A DNA stretch of 64,000 nucleotides from Malonomonas rubra DSM 5091 (GCF_900142125.1 NZ_FQZT01000001.1:124001-188000); one strand, 5' to 3'. Positions 44,519-53,985 are shown, counted from the first letter of the stretch. Numbers and translations are program-made. The notes: a model not told the origin generated them from the sequence alone.

Positions 44519-46654
44519 TCACGGGAAACTCACAACACCCTCAACATCCACCGTTCCCTTGGTATTACCGATCTGCAGGCTATATCGTCCCGGATATTTC
44601 GGTTTCGGAACGGTTATCCGCAGTTTTTTCGAGGAAACTCGGTGGACGCTTTTTATCTCTTCCGGAAATGGAATTGCGGTCACTCCCATAAAACGATTCC
44701 CCAGGTAGAACAGGTCTTCCCAGCGCTGCATCCCACGCCAGACATCTGACAGGTGCAGAGAATCGAGTAGCCGGGGATTGCGTAGATTACTGATATCAAT
44801 GGTATGTAAACCATAATAGCGGCTGAGCAGATAAACCCTGTCACCTTCAACCATCAGGTCACTCGCCTGCCCCGGCAAACGTAGCGAATTCAGAACTTTT
44901 GGCTTCTGTGGGTTCTTCACATCGACAATCATCAACCCGGCATCTCCATTGGCAACAAAAAGAGTATTGCCACGGACAACGCACTTCAACGAGATGGAAA
45001 ACGGACTGAGCGGGAACGGTAGCTGTACTTGGCTGAGAAACTTCAAACGCCCCTCAAGGATCCTATAAATCCCGACACCTTCTCTCTCCCCGGCAACAAA
45101 GAGCAAATCATTCTTCACAGCTATCTGTGTCGCCAGCACATCATCGATGCTATCGAGTCGTTTCGGTGAAGCATAATCAGAAATGTCCCAAAGTTCGAAC
45201 CCGGTTGCTCCTGTCGCTAGAAGCAAATAATCGTCCTGAATGACCGGATTGCCCCTCAGTCCTTCAAACTCGGCTATCAATTCAAGCGTTGCTGCGTCAC
45301 TGGCATCAAAAACTTTAAAGGGTGCATTGTGTGAAGAAACAAAAAACAGATTTTGCGAGGAAGTTATAAAAGAGGTCTTATAAACATGACCTTCACTCTC
45401 AGGCAACCGCATTCTCTTTGGGGGGCCATCAAGACTCTGGTAACTGACCCCATCGACAGAATCGACAATAAAGCCATAACCGCCCAGCAAACGGAAATCC
45501 CTGACCAAACCCGTACTTTCAAGAGTTTTCACAACCTGACGTGGCTTTATTTTTTGCGGATCAATAATGTTGATCCCCTTTTTGGCGACACCAACATACA
45601 GCAAGCCATCAACCATAACTGCAGCTCGGGAATCCCCACCGAGATTCAAAAAGCTAGCTGTTTCTTCCAGCTTTCCATCAACCATGTTAACAATACCGAG
45701 TCCACTGTGGTTGTCAGCGACGTAAACCCGCCCGCCAAAGCTGTAAAGCCTTTGCGGCGCACTGAAATGGTTCTGCTCAGCAATAAGGGCAGGTTCTTCC
45801 GGTCGTTTCAGGTCAAACTTGGCCAGGCGGTTATTTTCAAGCAGATAAAGTTTGTCTTCAACGATAGTTATTGAACGGACATATCTTTTAGCAGGGAGCG
45901 TGGCGATTTTTACTGGCAATCCCTGCTCATCCAATCGGTACACCCAGACTCCGTCCCGACCGTAAACAGCGTAAAGATAGCGCTCATAAACCTCTACCTG
46001 TCGCAAAGATTGTTCAGCCTCGTATCTAGCAAGCGGTTGGTAGTTCTCCAGTTGATCCAGATCATAAACCAGCATCCCTGCCTTACTGGCGGCAACGTAC
46101 AATTTACTTCCGACCACCGCAGTATCGACTGCTGTCGAAAAAGAGGGCAATGTTTTCCAGTCTTTCAAACTCCCCCTGTTGCTAAGCTTCGCTGTCCGCA
46201 CGCCTTGACCACCGCAACTGAAGAAGAACTCTTGCCCACGTCGTTCAATGTCCAGATAAATAGTATTCGAGCTGTATTTGTTCGGCAGCATAACCGGCTT
46301 AAGCGGGTCACTCACATCGAACGCGCGTAAACCGTCAACCAGGCTGGCTACAAAGAGAATATCGCCCGTTTTCTCCATGTCGAAGACCATGCCGTCAATC
46401 GGAAATGAGCCTACGATAGCGGCGCGGTTATTTACATCAAAGTGAGAAAAAACGCGGACATCATCGGTAAAGCCGCCCCCCTCGACATCGAGCACAAGGC
46501 TCCCGTCGGCATTAGTTGCCACCGGCGTCACCGATCGGATGGTAAGCTCCTGCCCGGCAAGACCGTAAGCAGAAAGATCAACAGCACTAAATCCACACAA
46601 AGACAGGTAAACAACAATCAAAATAACGAGAACAAAAGGAACAATCTTACTCAT
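44519..46654 (-). CDS. Large LVIVD-repeat beta-propeller protein, exported
   Basis: A protein of 711 residues from the ATG at 46654. An N-terminal hydrophobic segment (5-22) suggests export or membrane anchoring; the LSLCG sequence is a poor lipobox. Residues about 75-660 hold at least ten LVIVD-type repeats (for example LFVASLVDGLRAFDVSDP, LYVAASKAGMLVYDLD, LFVANGDAGLMIVDVKNP), fitting one or two beta-propellers. The ends (37-70 and 665-711) look like the two halves of one IPT/TIG domain. The start overlaps the histidine kinase stop by 8 nt (ATGAGTAA). No function is known. Confidence 0.8.
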   Translation of the reverse strand: MSKIVPFVLVILIVVYLSLCGFSAVDLSAYGLAGQELTIRSVTPVATNADGSLVLDVEGGGFTDDVRVFSHFDVNNRAAIVGSFPIDGMVFDMEKTGDILFVASLVDGLRAFDVSDPLKPVMLPNKYSSNTIYLDIERRGQEFFFSCGGQGVRTAKLSNRGSLKDWKTLPSFSTAVDTAVVGSKLYVAASKAGMLVYDLDQLENYQPLARYEAEQSLRQVEVYERYLYAVYGRDGVWVYRLDEQGLPVKIATLPAKRYVRSITIVEDKLYLLENNRLAKFDLKRPEEPALIAEQNHFSAPQRLYSFGGRVYVADNHSGLGIVNMVDGKLEETASFLNLGGDSRAAVMVDGLLYVGVAKKGINIIDPQKIKPRQVVKTLESTGLVRDFRLLGGYGFIVDSVDGVSYQSLDGPPKRMRLPESEGHVYKTSFITSSQNLFFVSSHNAPFKVFDASDAATLELIAEFEGLRGNPVIQDDYLLLATGATGFELWDISDYASPKRLDSIDDVLATQIAVKNDLLFVAGEREGVGIYRILEGRLKFLSQVQLPFPLSPFSISLKCVVRGNTLFVANGDAGLMIVDVKNPQKPKVLNSLRLPGQASDLMVEGDRVYLLSRYYGLHTIDISNLRNPRLLDSLHLSDVWRGMQRWEDLFYLGNRFMGVTAIPFPEEIKSVHRVSSKKLRITVPKPKYPGRYSLQIGNTKGTVDVEGVVSFP

Positions 46655-49049
46655 GTACCGCCCCCTCTGCCCCCAACGCGGCCGAACTGCCACGGACAAT
46701 CCCTTCCACTGTCTTTAAAAGGTGATCCTGCTTGACCGGTTTTTCCAGAACCGCTGCACCCTTTTTTTCCAGTTGCGTGATAACTACCCGGTCATCCAGT
46801 AAAAACAGCAAAGGAGATGTGATCTTTTCATCAACGATGTCGACTATTTCTCCTGCAGTAAAACTTTGACTGTCGAGCAAAACCACCACATATTCACCAC
46901 CGGTGAGTTTCTCTCGCAGTTGCGCTGCACCAGATGCCGTATCAAAATCAACCTGTAACGACCGCAAACCGACTTTGATCAGCTCACGGCTTGCGACATT
47001 GCCGCCTGCAAGCAGTATCTTCGGTCGGTCTCGATCATTTTTTTCAGTAACAGAATCATTAACGACGTCCTGTGACGATTCAACCAAGTGGAGCTGGTTC
47101 CAGCTGCGACAAAGGCTTTCATGTAGAGCATCCCACCCCACCGGCATATAAAGTTTCTGCTCGTTCCCTTGCTGCTCGACAACCTGATGTCGAGACAGTA
47201 ATAGAATCCGACGCAACGACGCATTGGCAGAATGATCACGAAGGGCCTTGTAGAGCTCCAACCCTTCTGGCAAGCAACAATCGACGGCCAGAAAAGCCAA
47301 AGCAAAAGGCTGCTGCTGACGCTCAGCAGCATTCAATTGATACCAGCCATCTGCTGCTGTCTGGGCAACAAACACGTCCAGTGACAACGCTGTGAGCCTG
47401 TTTGCCAACACCTGCCGACAGGTCTCATCGTCACTGCAAAGCAGTACTTTTTGATTTTGCAAGCTTTCTGGCAATTGCAGATCTGCCTCCTCGACCAAAG
47501 GAAGAGAAAACGATATTTTGAAGCAACTACCCTCGCCGACCCGGCTATCAACACTCAGATCGCCATCCAGCAGAGCGACGAGTTGCTGAACAATTGCCAA
47601 ACCGAGACCGGTGCCACCATACTTTCGTGTATGGGATGCATCTGCCTGCTGGAACGCTGAAAAAACCTGTTTCAACGCTCCTTCATCCATGCCAATGCCG
47701 GTATCGACAACCTCCAGTGTAAAAGCAACTGTCCCCGCATCCGGGAAGTCACAACCAAGCCTTAAAGACACCGATCCTTTTTCGGTAAATTTTATTGCGT
47801 TTCCTACCAGGTTCATCACAATCTGGCGTAACCGCACCTCATCCCCCAGCACGCGGCAGGTCGCCGCCAGCGGAATGTCACTGTACAGAGACAACCCTTT
47901 ATCTTCAGCTGGGCCGGAAAGCAGATTCAGAACATCATCAACAGTTTTATAGAGATAAAACTCCTGCTCTTCCAGCTGCATTTTCCCCGCTTCGATCTTG
48001 GAGAAATCGAGAACGTTATTAATCAGCGTCAACAGGTTTTCGCCGGAATTCTGTACTGTTGTCGCCAGCATCTGCTGTTGCTCATTCATGCTGGTACGGA
48101 ACATCAGCTCATTCATCCCCAGAACACCGATCAACGGAGTACGCAGTTCGTGAGTGATGTTGGCCAGAAACTGGGATTTTGCTTCGCTTGCCGCTTCTGC
48201 CTGCTGTTTGGCAATCTCCAGCACCGCTACCATTTGCCGTAATTCCTCGGTGCGTTTTTCGACTGTGATCTCCAGAGACTCCTTATGCTCGACAAGTTCC
48301 TGCCTGTTCTGTTCAATCTGTTCAAGCATCTGGTTGAAACCGTCCACAAGCAGGCCGATTTCATCCTGTCCCTGCTTTTGCGCACGAAGACTGTAATCAT
48401 TCTCGTGCGAAATTGTTTCCATTGTTTCAACCAGATTGAGTAGTGGTACAGAAACTGGCCGCTGAAGACGCCCCGCCAACCACCAGGAAAGGAACATCAA
48501 CAATCCGGACATTGATAGAACGATAAAAACAACATTGCGAAAGCGATCATAAAGGTCCTGCAGATCGCTTAAAAGGTAGAGACTGCCGACCTGGCGGTCA
48601 TCATGCTGAATAGGAACAAAAAGGCTGTAATGCTGCCAACCCATCGTCATCCTGGGCTCAGACATATGCAGCCAGAATCGATCGTTCGGATCGACAAAAT
48701 CGAGGGGGATAGTTTTTAGCACGAAGCTGTTATTGCCAGCTTCGATATATTCAGCGACAGGGTCGCCAACTTCATCGAAAAGGTACGCCGCCCGTACGTT
48801 GGCCTGGGCGTCAAGAGATGAAAGAATCTGTTCTGTGGTGGATATATCGCGCTGCATCAGCGGAGCTTTGCAGCTTTTACCAATGGCGGTCCCCAAAGCG
48901 TTCATTTCCCGCTCGAGAAAAGCGCGCGAGGAATGATACTCTTCAAGCAGATAAAAACCGCTGACCAGCAGCAGGATAAAGACACTGACGATCATCATCA
49001 GGGCTGTCAGTTTTTTTCTGATCGACAGATTTCTGAAACTCAAGCGCAA
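46647..49049 (-). CDS. Hybrid sensor histidine kinase with CHASE8-like sensor
   Basis: An 800-residue membrane kinase with a TTG start (49047-49049) behind GGAGG. It has helix 1 (about 15-35), a periplasmic CHASE8-like domain (about 45-160; LGTAIGKSCKAPLMQRD... LDAQANVRAAYLFDE), helix 2 (about 172-193), HAMP and coiled coil (195-290). HisKA has His300 (FLANITHELRTP); HATPase has NAIKFTEKG, DTGIGM and GGTGLGLAI. Two REC-like domains follow (about 530-650 and 675-790). REC1 keeps an Asp (LAVDCCLPEG). REC2 has lost the acidic pair (LLAGGN) and is probably degenerate. It is translationally coupled to the LVIVD gene. No output regulator adjoins it. Confidence 0.9.
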   Translation of the reverse strand: MRLSFRNLSIRKKLTALMMIVSVFILLLVSGFYLLEEYHSSRAFLEREMNALGTAIGKSCKAPLMQRDISTTEQILSSLDAQANVRAAYLFDEVGDPVAEYIEAGNNSFVLKTIPLDFVDPNDRFWLHMSEPRMTMGWQHYSLFVPIQHDDRQVGSLYLLSDLQDLYDRFRNVVFIVLSMSGLLMFLSWWLAGRLQRPVSVPLLNLVETMETISHENDYSLRAQKQGQDEIGLLVDGFNQMLEQIEQNRQELVEHKESLEITVEKRTEELRQMVAVLEIAKQQAEAASEAKSQFLANITHELRTPLIGVLGMNELMFRTSMNEQQQMLATTVQNSGENLLTLINNVLDFSKIEAGKMQLEEQEFYLYKTVDDVLNLLSGPAEDKGLSLYSDIPLAATCRVLGDEVRLRQIVMNLVGNAIKFTEKGSVSLRLGCDFPDAGTVAFTLEVVDTGIGMDEGALKQVFSAFQQADASHTRKYGGTGLGLAIVQQLVALLDGDLSVDSRVGEGSCFKISFSLPLVEEADLQLPESLQNQKVLLCSDDETCRQVLANRLTALSLDVFVAQTAADGWYQLNAAERQQQPFALAFLAVDCCLPEGLELYKALRDHSANASLRRILLLSRHQVVEQQGNEQKLYMPVGWDALHESLCRSWNQLHLVESSQDVVNDSVTEKNDRDRPKILLAGGNVASRELIKVGLRSLQVDFDTASGAAQLREKLTGGEYVVVLLDSQSFTAGEIVDIVDEKITSPLLFLLDDRVVITQLEKKGAAVLEKPVKQDHLLKTVEGIVRGSSAALGAEGAVHE

Positions 49050-49151
49050 ACCTTCATCCCCTCCGCATGACTTTAGAGCGACAGCCTAACAATATTCACA
49101 ATTTAAGAGAAGTAAAAGCTTGAAAATGCGACGCAATCAAGTATCAATCTA

Positions 49152-49180
49152 TTGAAAAAAGTACGCACCTGCTTTAGAGT
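49152..49180 (+). promoter_or_regulatory. Sigma-70-type promoter of the 49238 gene
   Basis: TTGAAA (49152-49157; 5 of 6), 17 nt, TAGAGT (49175-49180; 4 of 6), 57 nt before the ATG. Confidence 0.55.
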
Positions 49181-49237
49181 AGCGTCCTTTTTGCTTAAAG
49201 AAGGACAAAACGGGATTCCGTCCCGCAAGGAGCAACC

Positions 49238-50905
49238 ATGACTCAGATAAACTTACCGAACGAACGCCATGTTGGTCACCTCACCCTGCTGCGCCAGGGC
49301 CGGAAGATCTCGGTTCAGGAATACAACGCACTCAGCCGCTCCGAGCGCATGGCGATGATCCGTCAGGCAAATGGCAAGCAGAAATACGACCTGCTGATCA
49401 ACGCGTCTGATGCCAACCGACTGACAGCCCAACTGCACCCTCAGGAGTTGTATCTGACCGTTAACGAAATCGGCAGCGAATATGCTGTGGAACTTCTGGC
49501 GATGGCAACCGCTGAGCAGATCACCACCCTGCTCGACATGGATTGTTGGGATGGCGACAGCGTCAGCCCGGTCCTCTCGCTCACCTGGCTGCAATTACTG
49601 CTCGATACTGGGGCAGAAAAAGTCTGCCAGCTGGTACAGCAGATCGAACCAGAAATTCTTGCCATTTTCCTGAAAAAACACATGGTCATTACGCGTGGGT
49701 TGGAAGTTTACGATGATGACGATGCCGAGAACGCCAATCGGCTGGAATCGCTTTACGATATCGACTTCGCCAGCGAAGATGCGGCGAAGATCATCGGCGC
49801 ATTCCTGAAGATCATTATGGAACAAGCGCAGGACAGCTACCTTTTGCTGATGGAGATGATCCGCAGCGAAATGGCATCAACATTGGAAGAGGAAGTTTAT
49901 CAAGCACGTAACAATCGCCTCTCCGATCTCGGCTTCGTAACCAAAAACGAAGCGCAGAGTATCTACGCAACAGTCGATCCCGACAACTTCACTCCCGGCG
50001 GGAAAAATGATTACCGGCTGGAAGCAGACGAACTGCCAAATCCCGGGGCACTGCTTGCCCAGGCGGCCCCGGAAAACCTGCTGGCTGAAGTGTTGACCAA
50101 CGGCCTCAGCCACGAACTGGCGACTGAACTTTGCATGCTGGCCAATCGCAAAATGAGTGCGGACAGTACCGATATTTCTTCTCCGAGCGAACTCGGCAGT
50201 TCATTGCAGGAACTGTACAACATTCTCAACCTAGCACTGGAGCATCTGGCCGGTAAAAATGTCGACAAAGCAATCGATATCGTTGCCCAGACGTACCTGC
50301 AGCAACTTTTTCAACTCGGCCACAGCCTGCTAAAGAGATTGCAAACTCAGGCCAAGCAATTGCTTCTCGGTCCGCTTGGCCCCTTTTTCGATTATCCGGA
50401 GCAATTGTTCCTCGATGCCCTGATGGAAAAACCACCGGTTCTTTATCGTGAGGCAACCGAAGACCAGCCCAGTTCGCTGGAACCGATCACAACGTCGAAA
50501 GAGCTCGTTGCTGTCAGCACCCGCTTACTACAAATCAAAGAACTGGAAACCTTATTCTGCGGAAAACTTCCCTTTTCGCTGCCGGAAATCGATGATGATG
50601 AAGAAGCGGATGCAACACTATCAACCTATTTTCTGACTGCCGTTGGCAACCGTCTGCTCGGACGAGATTTTATTCCGGCGCCACTGTCGCCTGAAGATTT
50701 GTTGTTACTTAAATCGCAAACAATATCTGCTGGCAGCCTGAGTGAAGAATTAGTCAAAGAGCTTAATAATTTTATTCAACAATCTGGTGTTAACTATCAG
50801 ACATTTATCAACTTTTGCCTTGAGTGCTGGCACGACGACCTAACTGCTTTCGACTTGGAAAGTTTCGATCCGGAAGAACCATTCTGTTTTTTATTGGAAG
50901 ACTGA
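49238..50905 (+). CDS. Conserved protein of unknown function (DUF6178-like)
   Basis: A 555-residue soluble, acidic, largely helical protein without a signal peptide or membrane helix. I recognise it only as a conserved Desulfuromonadia protein, probably the DUF6178 family (recalled, not searched). Visible features are an N-terminal LLRQGRKISVQEYNALSRSERMAMI segment, repeated Leu-rich helices of the type LLAMATAEQITTLLD and EPEILAIFLKK that resemble MgtE-N/FliG-like helical repeats, and an acidic C-terminus. It has a consensus RBS (AAGGAGCAACC) and a good promoter of its own. The neighbours (a divergent histidine kinase and an OmpA protein) do not reveal its role. Confidence 0.65.
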   Translation: MTQINLPNERHVGHLTLLRQGRKISVQEYNALSRSERMAMIRQANGKQKYDLLINASDANRLTAQLHPQELYLTVNEIGSEYAVELLAMATAEQITTLLDMDCWDGDSVSPVLSLTWLQLLLDTGAEKVCQLVQQIEPEILAIFLKKHMVITRGLEVYDDDDAENANRLESLYDIDFASEDAAKIIGAFLKIIMEQAQDSYLLLMEMIRSEMASTLEEEVYQARNNRLSDLGFVTKNEAQSIYATVDPDNFTPGGKNDYRLEADELPNPGALLAQAAPENLLAEVLTNGLSHELATELCMLANRKMSADSTDISSPSELGSSLQELYNILNLALEHLAGKNVDKAIDIVAQTYLQQLFQLGHSLLKRLQTQAKQLLLGPLGPFFDYPEQLFLDALMEKPPVLYREATEDQPSSLEPITTSKELVAVSTRLLQIKELETLFCGKLPFSLPEIDDDEEADATLSTYFLTAVGNRLLGRDFIPAPLSPEDLLLLKSQTISAGSLSEELVKELNNFIQQSGVNYQTFINFCLECWHDDLTAFDLESFDPEEPFCFLLED

Positions 50906-51012
50906 CGGAAAAATATTACTGCTGCGGTTGCAATCTCCAATGAGAGAGATTATCTTTAACCTTGTTTTTAATGAATAGCGCGATCCAGCGCTAATATCGA
51001 CAGGAGGCATTC

Positions 51013-52245
51013 ATGCTATTTCGACTTCTCTCATCTCTTGCTTTAGTAGTCCTTCTTACTACCTCTGCATGGTCAGAAATCCGCCCCGAAGCATTCACTC
51101 TTTCACCAATGATCGGGGGGCATGTTTTCGAAGGCGATCAGGATCTGGACAACGACGATCTTTTTTCTATCGGACTCGGTTACAACCTGACAGAGCGTGC
51201 AGCTCTTGAAGCTGTTTTCAGCCAGACTGACGCTGACGGAGATAATGCTGGTGATACTGACGCCAGGATTCGTACCTATCGCCTTGATGCTCTTTATCAT
51301 TTCATGACGGACAACAAGTTGGTCCCCTATCTTGCGGTCGGTCTTGGTGAGATCGAAACCAATCCTGATCAAGGCGAGACAAAAGAGCACCTGCTGGTAA
51401 ATGCCGGTGCCGGCATCAAGTATTTCCTGAATGAAACAGTTGCGCTGCGGGCTGACATGCGTTACCTGGTCGAATTCCCTGACCCGGAAAACAATCTGCT
51501 CTACTCTGCAGGCGCCCTGTTCCAGTTTGGAGGTGTCAAGCAGGCACCTGCACCGGTTGAAATTGCCGAAGAGCCCGCACCAGCGCCGGAACCGGTAGTT
51601 CAGGAAGAACCTCCAGCGGAACCACAGCCGGTCGATTCAGATGGGGACGGCGTTTATGACGATCAGGATCAGTGCCCGAACACGCCGAAAGGAGCGCCGG
51701 TCAACAGTGTCGGCTGCCCGCTCGATACTGACGGCGACGGCGTCTACGATTACATGGATCAGTGCCCGAACACCCCGAAAGGAGCGCCGGTCAACAGTGT
51801 CGGCTGCCCGCTCGATACTGACGGCGACGGCGTCTATGATTACATGGACAAGTGCCCGAACACACCTCGTGGCGTATCGGTCGATGCAGACGGTTGCCCA
51901 ACCAAGCTCAGCCTGAAGATCAATTTCGGTCACGACAGTGACAAGATCGGCCCTGAATACGATGCTGAGATTGCCAAGGCCGCTGAATGTATCAACAACT
52001 ATCCCGGCAACAAGGTTAACATCGAAGGACACACCGACAGCCGTGGGGCTGCTGCTTATAACCAGCAGCTCTCCGAGCGCCGGGCCAAGGCGGTTCTTAA
52101 TCGCCTGGTCGAGAAATTCAACATTCCGGCATCGCGCATGAGTGCACGCGGTTTCGGTGAGACTAAGCCGATTGCTGACAACGCAACGGCTGAAGGTCGT
52201 TTTGAAAATCGCCGCGTTGATGTTGCCTGCGGTGCAACCAACTGA
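51013..52245 (+). CDS. OmpA-family outer-membrane protein with thrombospondin type 3 repeats
   Basis: A 410-residue protein. It has a signal peptide (1-21, cleaved after TSAWS), an eight-strand OmpA-like barrel (about 22-178; GYNLTERAALEAVFSQTDADGD... VPYLAVGLGEIE), a Pro/Glu linker (180-212), three TSP3 calcium-binding repeats (about 213-298; DGDGVYDYMDQCPNTPKG) and a C-terminal OmpA domain (300-408; INFGHDSDKIG, NIEGHTDSRGAAAYNQQLSERRA, in part) that binds peptidoglycan. RBS AGGAGG precedes the ATG. It resembles OprF/OmpA structural porins. A strong terminator follows. Confidence 0.93.
   Translation: MLFRLLSSLALVVLLTTSAWSEIRPEAFTLSPMIGGHVFEGDQDLDNDDLFSIGLGYNLTERAALEAVFSQTDADGDNAGDTDARIRTYRLDALYHFMTDNKLVPYLAVGLGEIETNPDQGETKEHLLVNAGAGIKYFLNETVALRADMRYLVEFPDPENNLLYSAGALFQFGGVKQAPAPVEIAEEPAPAPEPVVQEEPPAEPQPVDSDGDGVYDDQDQCPNTPKGAPVNSVGCPLDTDGDGVYDYMDQCPNTPKGAPVNSVGCPLDTDGDGVYDYMDKCPNTPRGVSVDADGCPTKLSLKINFGHDSDKIGPEYDAEIAKAAECINNYPGNKVNIEGHTDSRGAAAYNQQLSERRAKAVLNRLVEKFNIPASRMSARGFGETKPIADNATAEGRFENRRVDVACGATN
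51671..51860 (+). repeat. 90-bp tandem repeat encoding TSP3 modules
   Basis: AGTGCCCGAA recurs at 51671, 51761 and 51851, exactly 90 bp apart. The first two units are nearly identical, differing by isolated bases; the third is diverged. Each unit codes for 30 residues of the TSP3 module. Confidence 0.92.
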
Positions 52246-52266
52246 TAACAACAGCAATAACTGGAA

Positions 52267-52305
52267 AATTGAAAAGGCCGGGGACTCTTCCCGGCCTTTT
52301 CAATT
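52267..52305. terminator. Bidirectional terminator after the OmpA gene
   Basis: A 16-bp stem AATTGAAAAGGCCGGG / CCCGGCCTTTTCAATT with a 7-nt loop. The tail of the convergent radical SAM gene (stop at 52300) runs into its right arm. Confidence 0.9.
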
Positions 52306-53985
52306 ACACAGCATAACTTCCTTAACTTTTTGACCTTTTCTACTTTTCGTCTGATAAATAAAAATCAGCAGGCAACCATCTGGCGCTTCGGGCAAACTGT
52401 TAAAGCGGCCAGCGAAATATTGCACCTTACCGGAGCGTTCCAGCAGCTCAACCTCTTGCTTAACCCGCTGCCGCACTAATTCTTTCTCCAGATCATTGAT
52501 TCGACAATCGAAAAAAGAGGGTTCGGATCCGGAAACCACCCGCTCCTGATGAGCATAATCACGAGCCAGGGCTTCTCGGTAGCGTTGTAACACATCTCCG
52601 CTGAAACTCTTTTGCAGATAACGATCAAGGGAAAAAGCCAGTTGCCGCAACGCTTGCGGACTGTCATAAAGATTTTCAGAACGCCAGAAACTGTCGAGAT
52701 TTTCCAGGCAAGCCGACAACCCACCGAAGGACTCAATCAGCAGTGGCAACAAATGCTTAAACCGTTCACTGTTCACAAGCAGATCAAGCAGACGACTTAT
52801 TCCGCGTAATTTTTCAAGCTGGCAATAATCGATATCAGGTGAACGCAAAATGCTGTATGGCGGCAATGGATCAAACTTTAACCCAAGTTCTGCAGCTTGG
52901 CTGCGAAGCGGTGCCCCCGGCAGCAGCTTGACCGGTTCCACCTGCAGGTGATGTGGCTGCAGGGCAGCGACACGATCTAGGGATGCCATAAAATGCTGAT
53001 AGCCTTCTCCCGGCAAACCGGCAATAAGGTCAAGGTGGAGATGAATGTTCTCTTTTTGCCGTAATCTCCGGACATTCTCTTCCAGTTTTTCCAGCGACGC
53101 AGTTCGTCCGATCTGTGCCAGTGTTTCTGGTAAAGTCGACTGCACACCGATCTCGAACTGAAACATATCGTCCGGAACCCGCTCGAGCAGCTGCAAAGTC
53201 TTTCCGTCAAGCAGGTGCGCGCCGATCTCGAAATGAAAATGGCTGCTGCGATTTTTTTGCAGGATAAACTCAAAGATCTCCCGGCTGCGCTCGTTGCTGT
53301 AGTTGAATGTACGATCGACAAACTTGATCTGTTTCACACCAGCATCGATCAAAAATTGCAGATCGGAGAAAATCCGCGGCATGGGAAAAGAACGCACGCG
53401 GTCATCCAGAGCACTCATACAGAAACTGCAGCTGTACGGACAACCACGGCTACTTTCGTAATAGACCAACCCGCGTTGCAGATTGACCAGGCCTGCTGCA
53501 AATGGTGATGGCAATTCAGCAAGCCTTTCCAGCTCGCTGCGTCCGTTCTCCTGCGGAGCCGAAGGCAAACGTAATCCGGGGATCAGTTGCGGATCTTCTC
53601 CCCGCTGCCACGCAGACAGTAGCTGGCGCAACGGCAGCTCTCCTTCTCCGCAAATCAATGCATCGACCGGGTGCTGCTGGAAAAAATAATCAGGTTCAAA
53701 AGAAATCTCAGAACCACCAAGGACTATTTTAAGTTGCGGATCAATCAGCTTGAGGCAATTAACCAATTCTAGAGTCAGCTGCCGATTCCACAGATAAACA
53801 GAAAAAGCCACCACGTCGGCATTGCAGGCAATGATTTTGGCCAACAGCGACTCCTTCGGCTCGTGCACCGTGTATTCACGGATTAGCAACTCACCACAGT
53901 CATCACCACAAAAAGCGGCTAGGCAAGGCAAAGCCAGGCTGGCATGGATATATTTGCTGTGCAGTGTCGTCAACAAGGTTCGCAT
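52300..53985 (-). CDS. B12-binding-domain radical SAM protein (DUF4080-type)
   Basis: A protein of 561 residues from the ATG at 53985 (MRTLLTTLHSKYIHASLALPCL), which is the usual start of this family; an in-frame ATG at 54051 would add 22 residues. Residues 1-130 form a cobalamin-binding-like Rossmann domain (KIVLGGSEISFEPDYF). The radical SAM core (about 165-370) has CPYSCSFCMS. A C-terminal DUF4080-like domain (about 370-561) follows. Members are common in anaerobes and their reaction is unknown. The DxHxxG B12 signature is not evident, so cobalamin use is uncertain. It is divergent from a second radical SAM gene. Confidence 0.82.
   Translation of the reverse strand: MRTLLTTLHSKYIHASLALPCLAAFCGDDCGELLIREYTVHEPKESLLAKIIACNADVVAFSVYLWNRQLTLELVNCLKLIDPQLKIVLGGSEISFEPDYFFQQHPVDALICGEGELPLRQLLSAWQRGEDPQLIPGLRLPSAPQENGRSELERLAELPSPFAAGLVNLQRGLVYYESSRGCPYSCSFCMSALDDRVRSFPMPRIFSDLQFLIDAGVKQIKFVDRTFNYSNERSREIFEFILQKNRSSHFHFEIGAHLLDGKTLQLLERVPDDMFQFEIGVQSTLPETLAQIGRTASLEKLEENVRRLRQKENIHLHLDLIAGLPGEGYQHFMASLDRVAALQPHHLQVEPVKLLPGAPLRSQAAELGLKFDPLPPYSILRSPDIDYCQLEKLRGISRLLDLLVNSERFKHLLPLLIESFGGLSACLENLDSFWRSENLYDSPQALRQLAFSLDRYLQKSFSGDVLQRYREALARDYAHQERVVSGSEPSFFDCRINDLEKELVRQRVKQEVELLERSGKVQYFAGRFNSLPEAPDGCLLIFIYQTKSRKGQKVKEVMLCN

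Noticed and set aside
51671-51860. Regular repeats that could be taken for a CRISPR array
   Set aside because: The 90-bp units are in frame within an OmpA gene and code for TSP3 modules; there are no unique spacers or cas genes.
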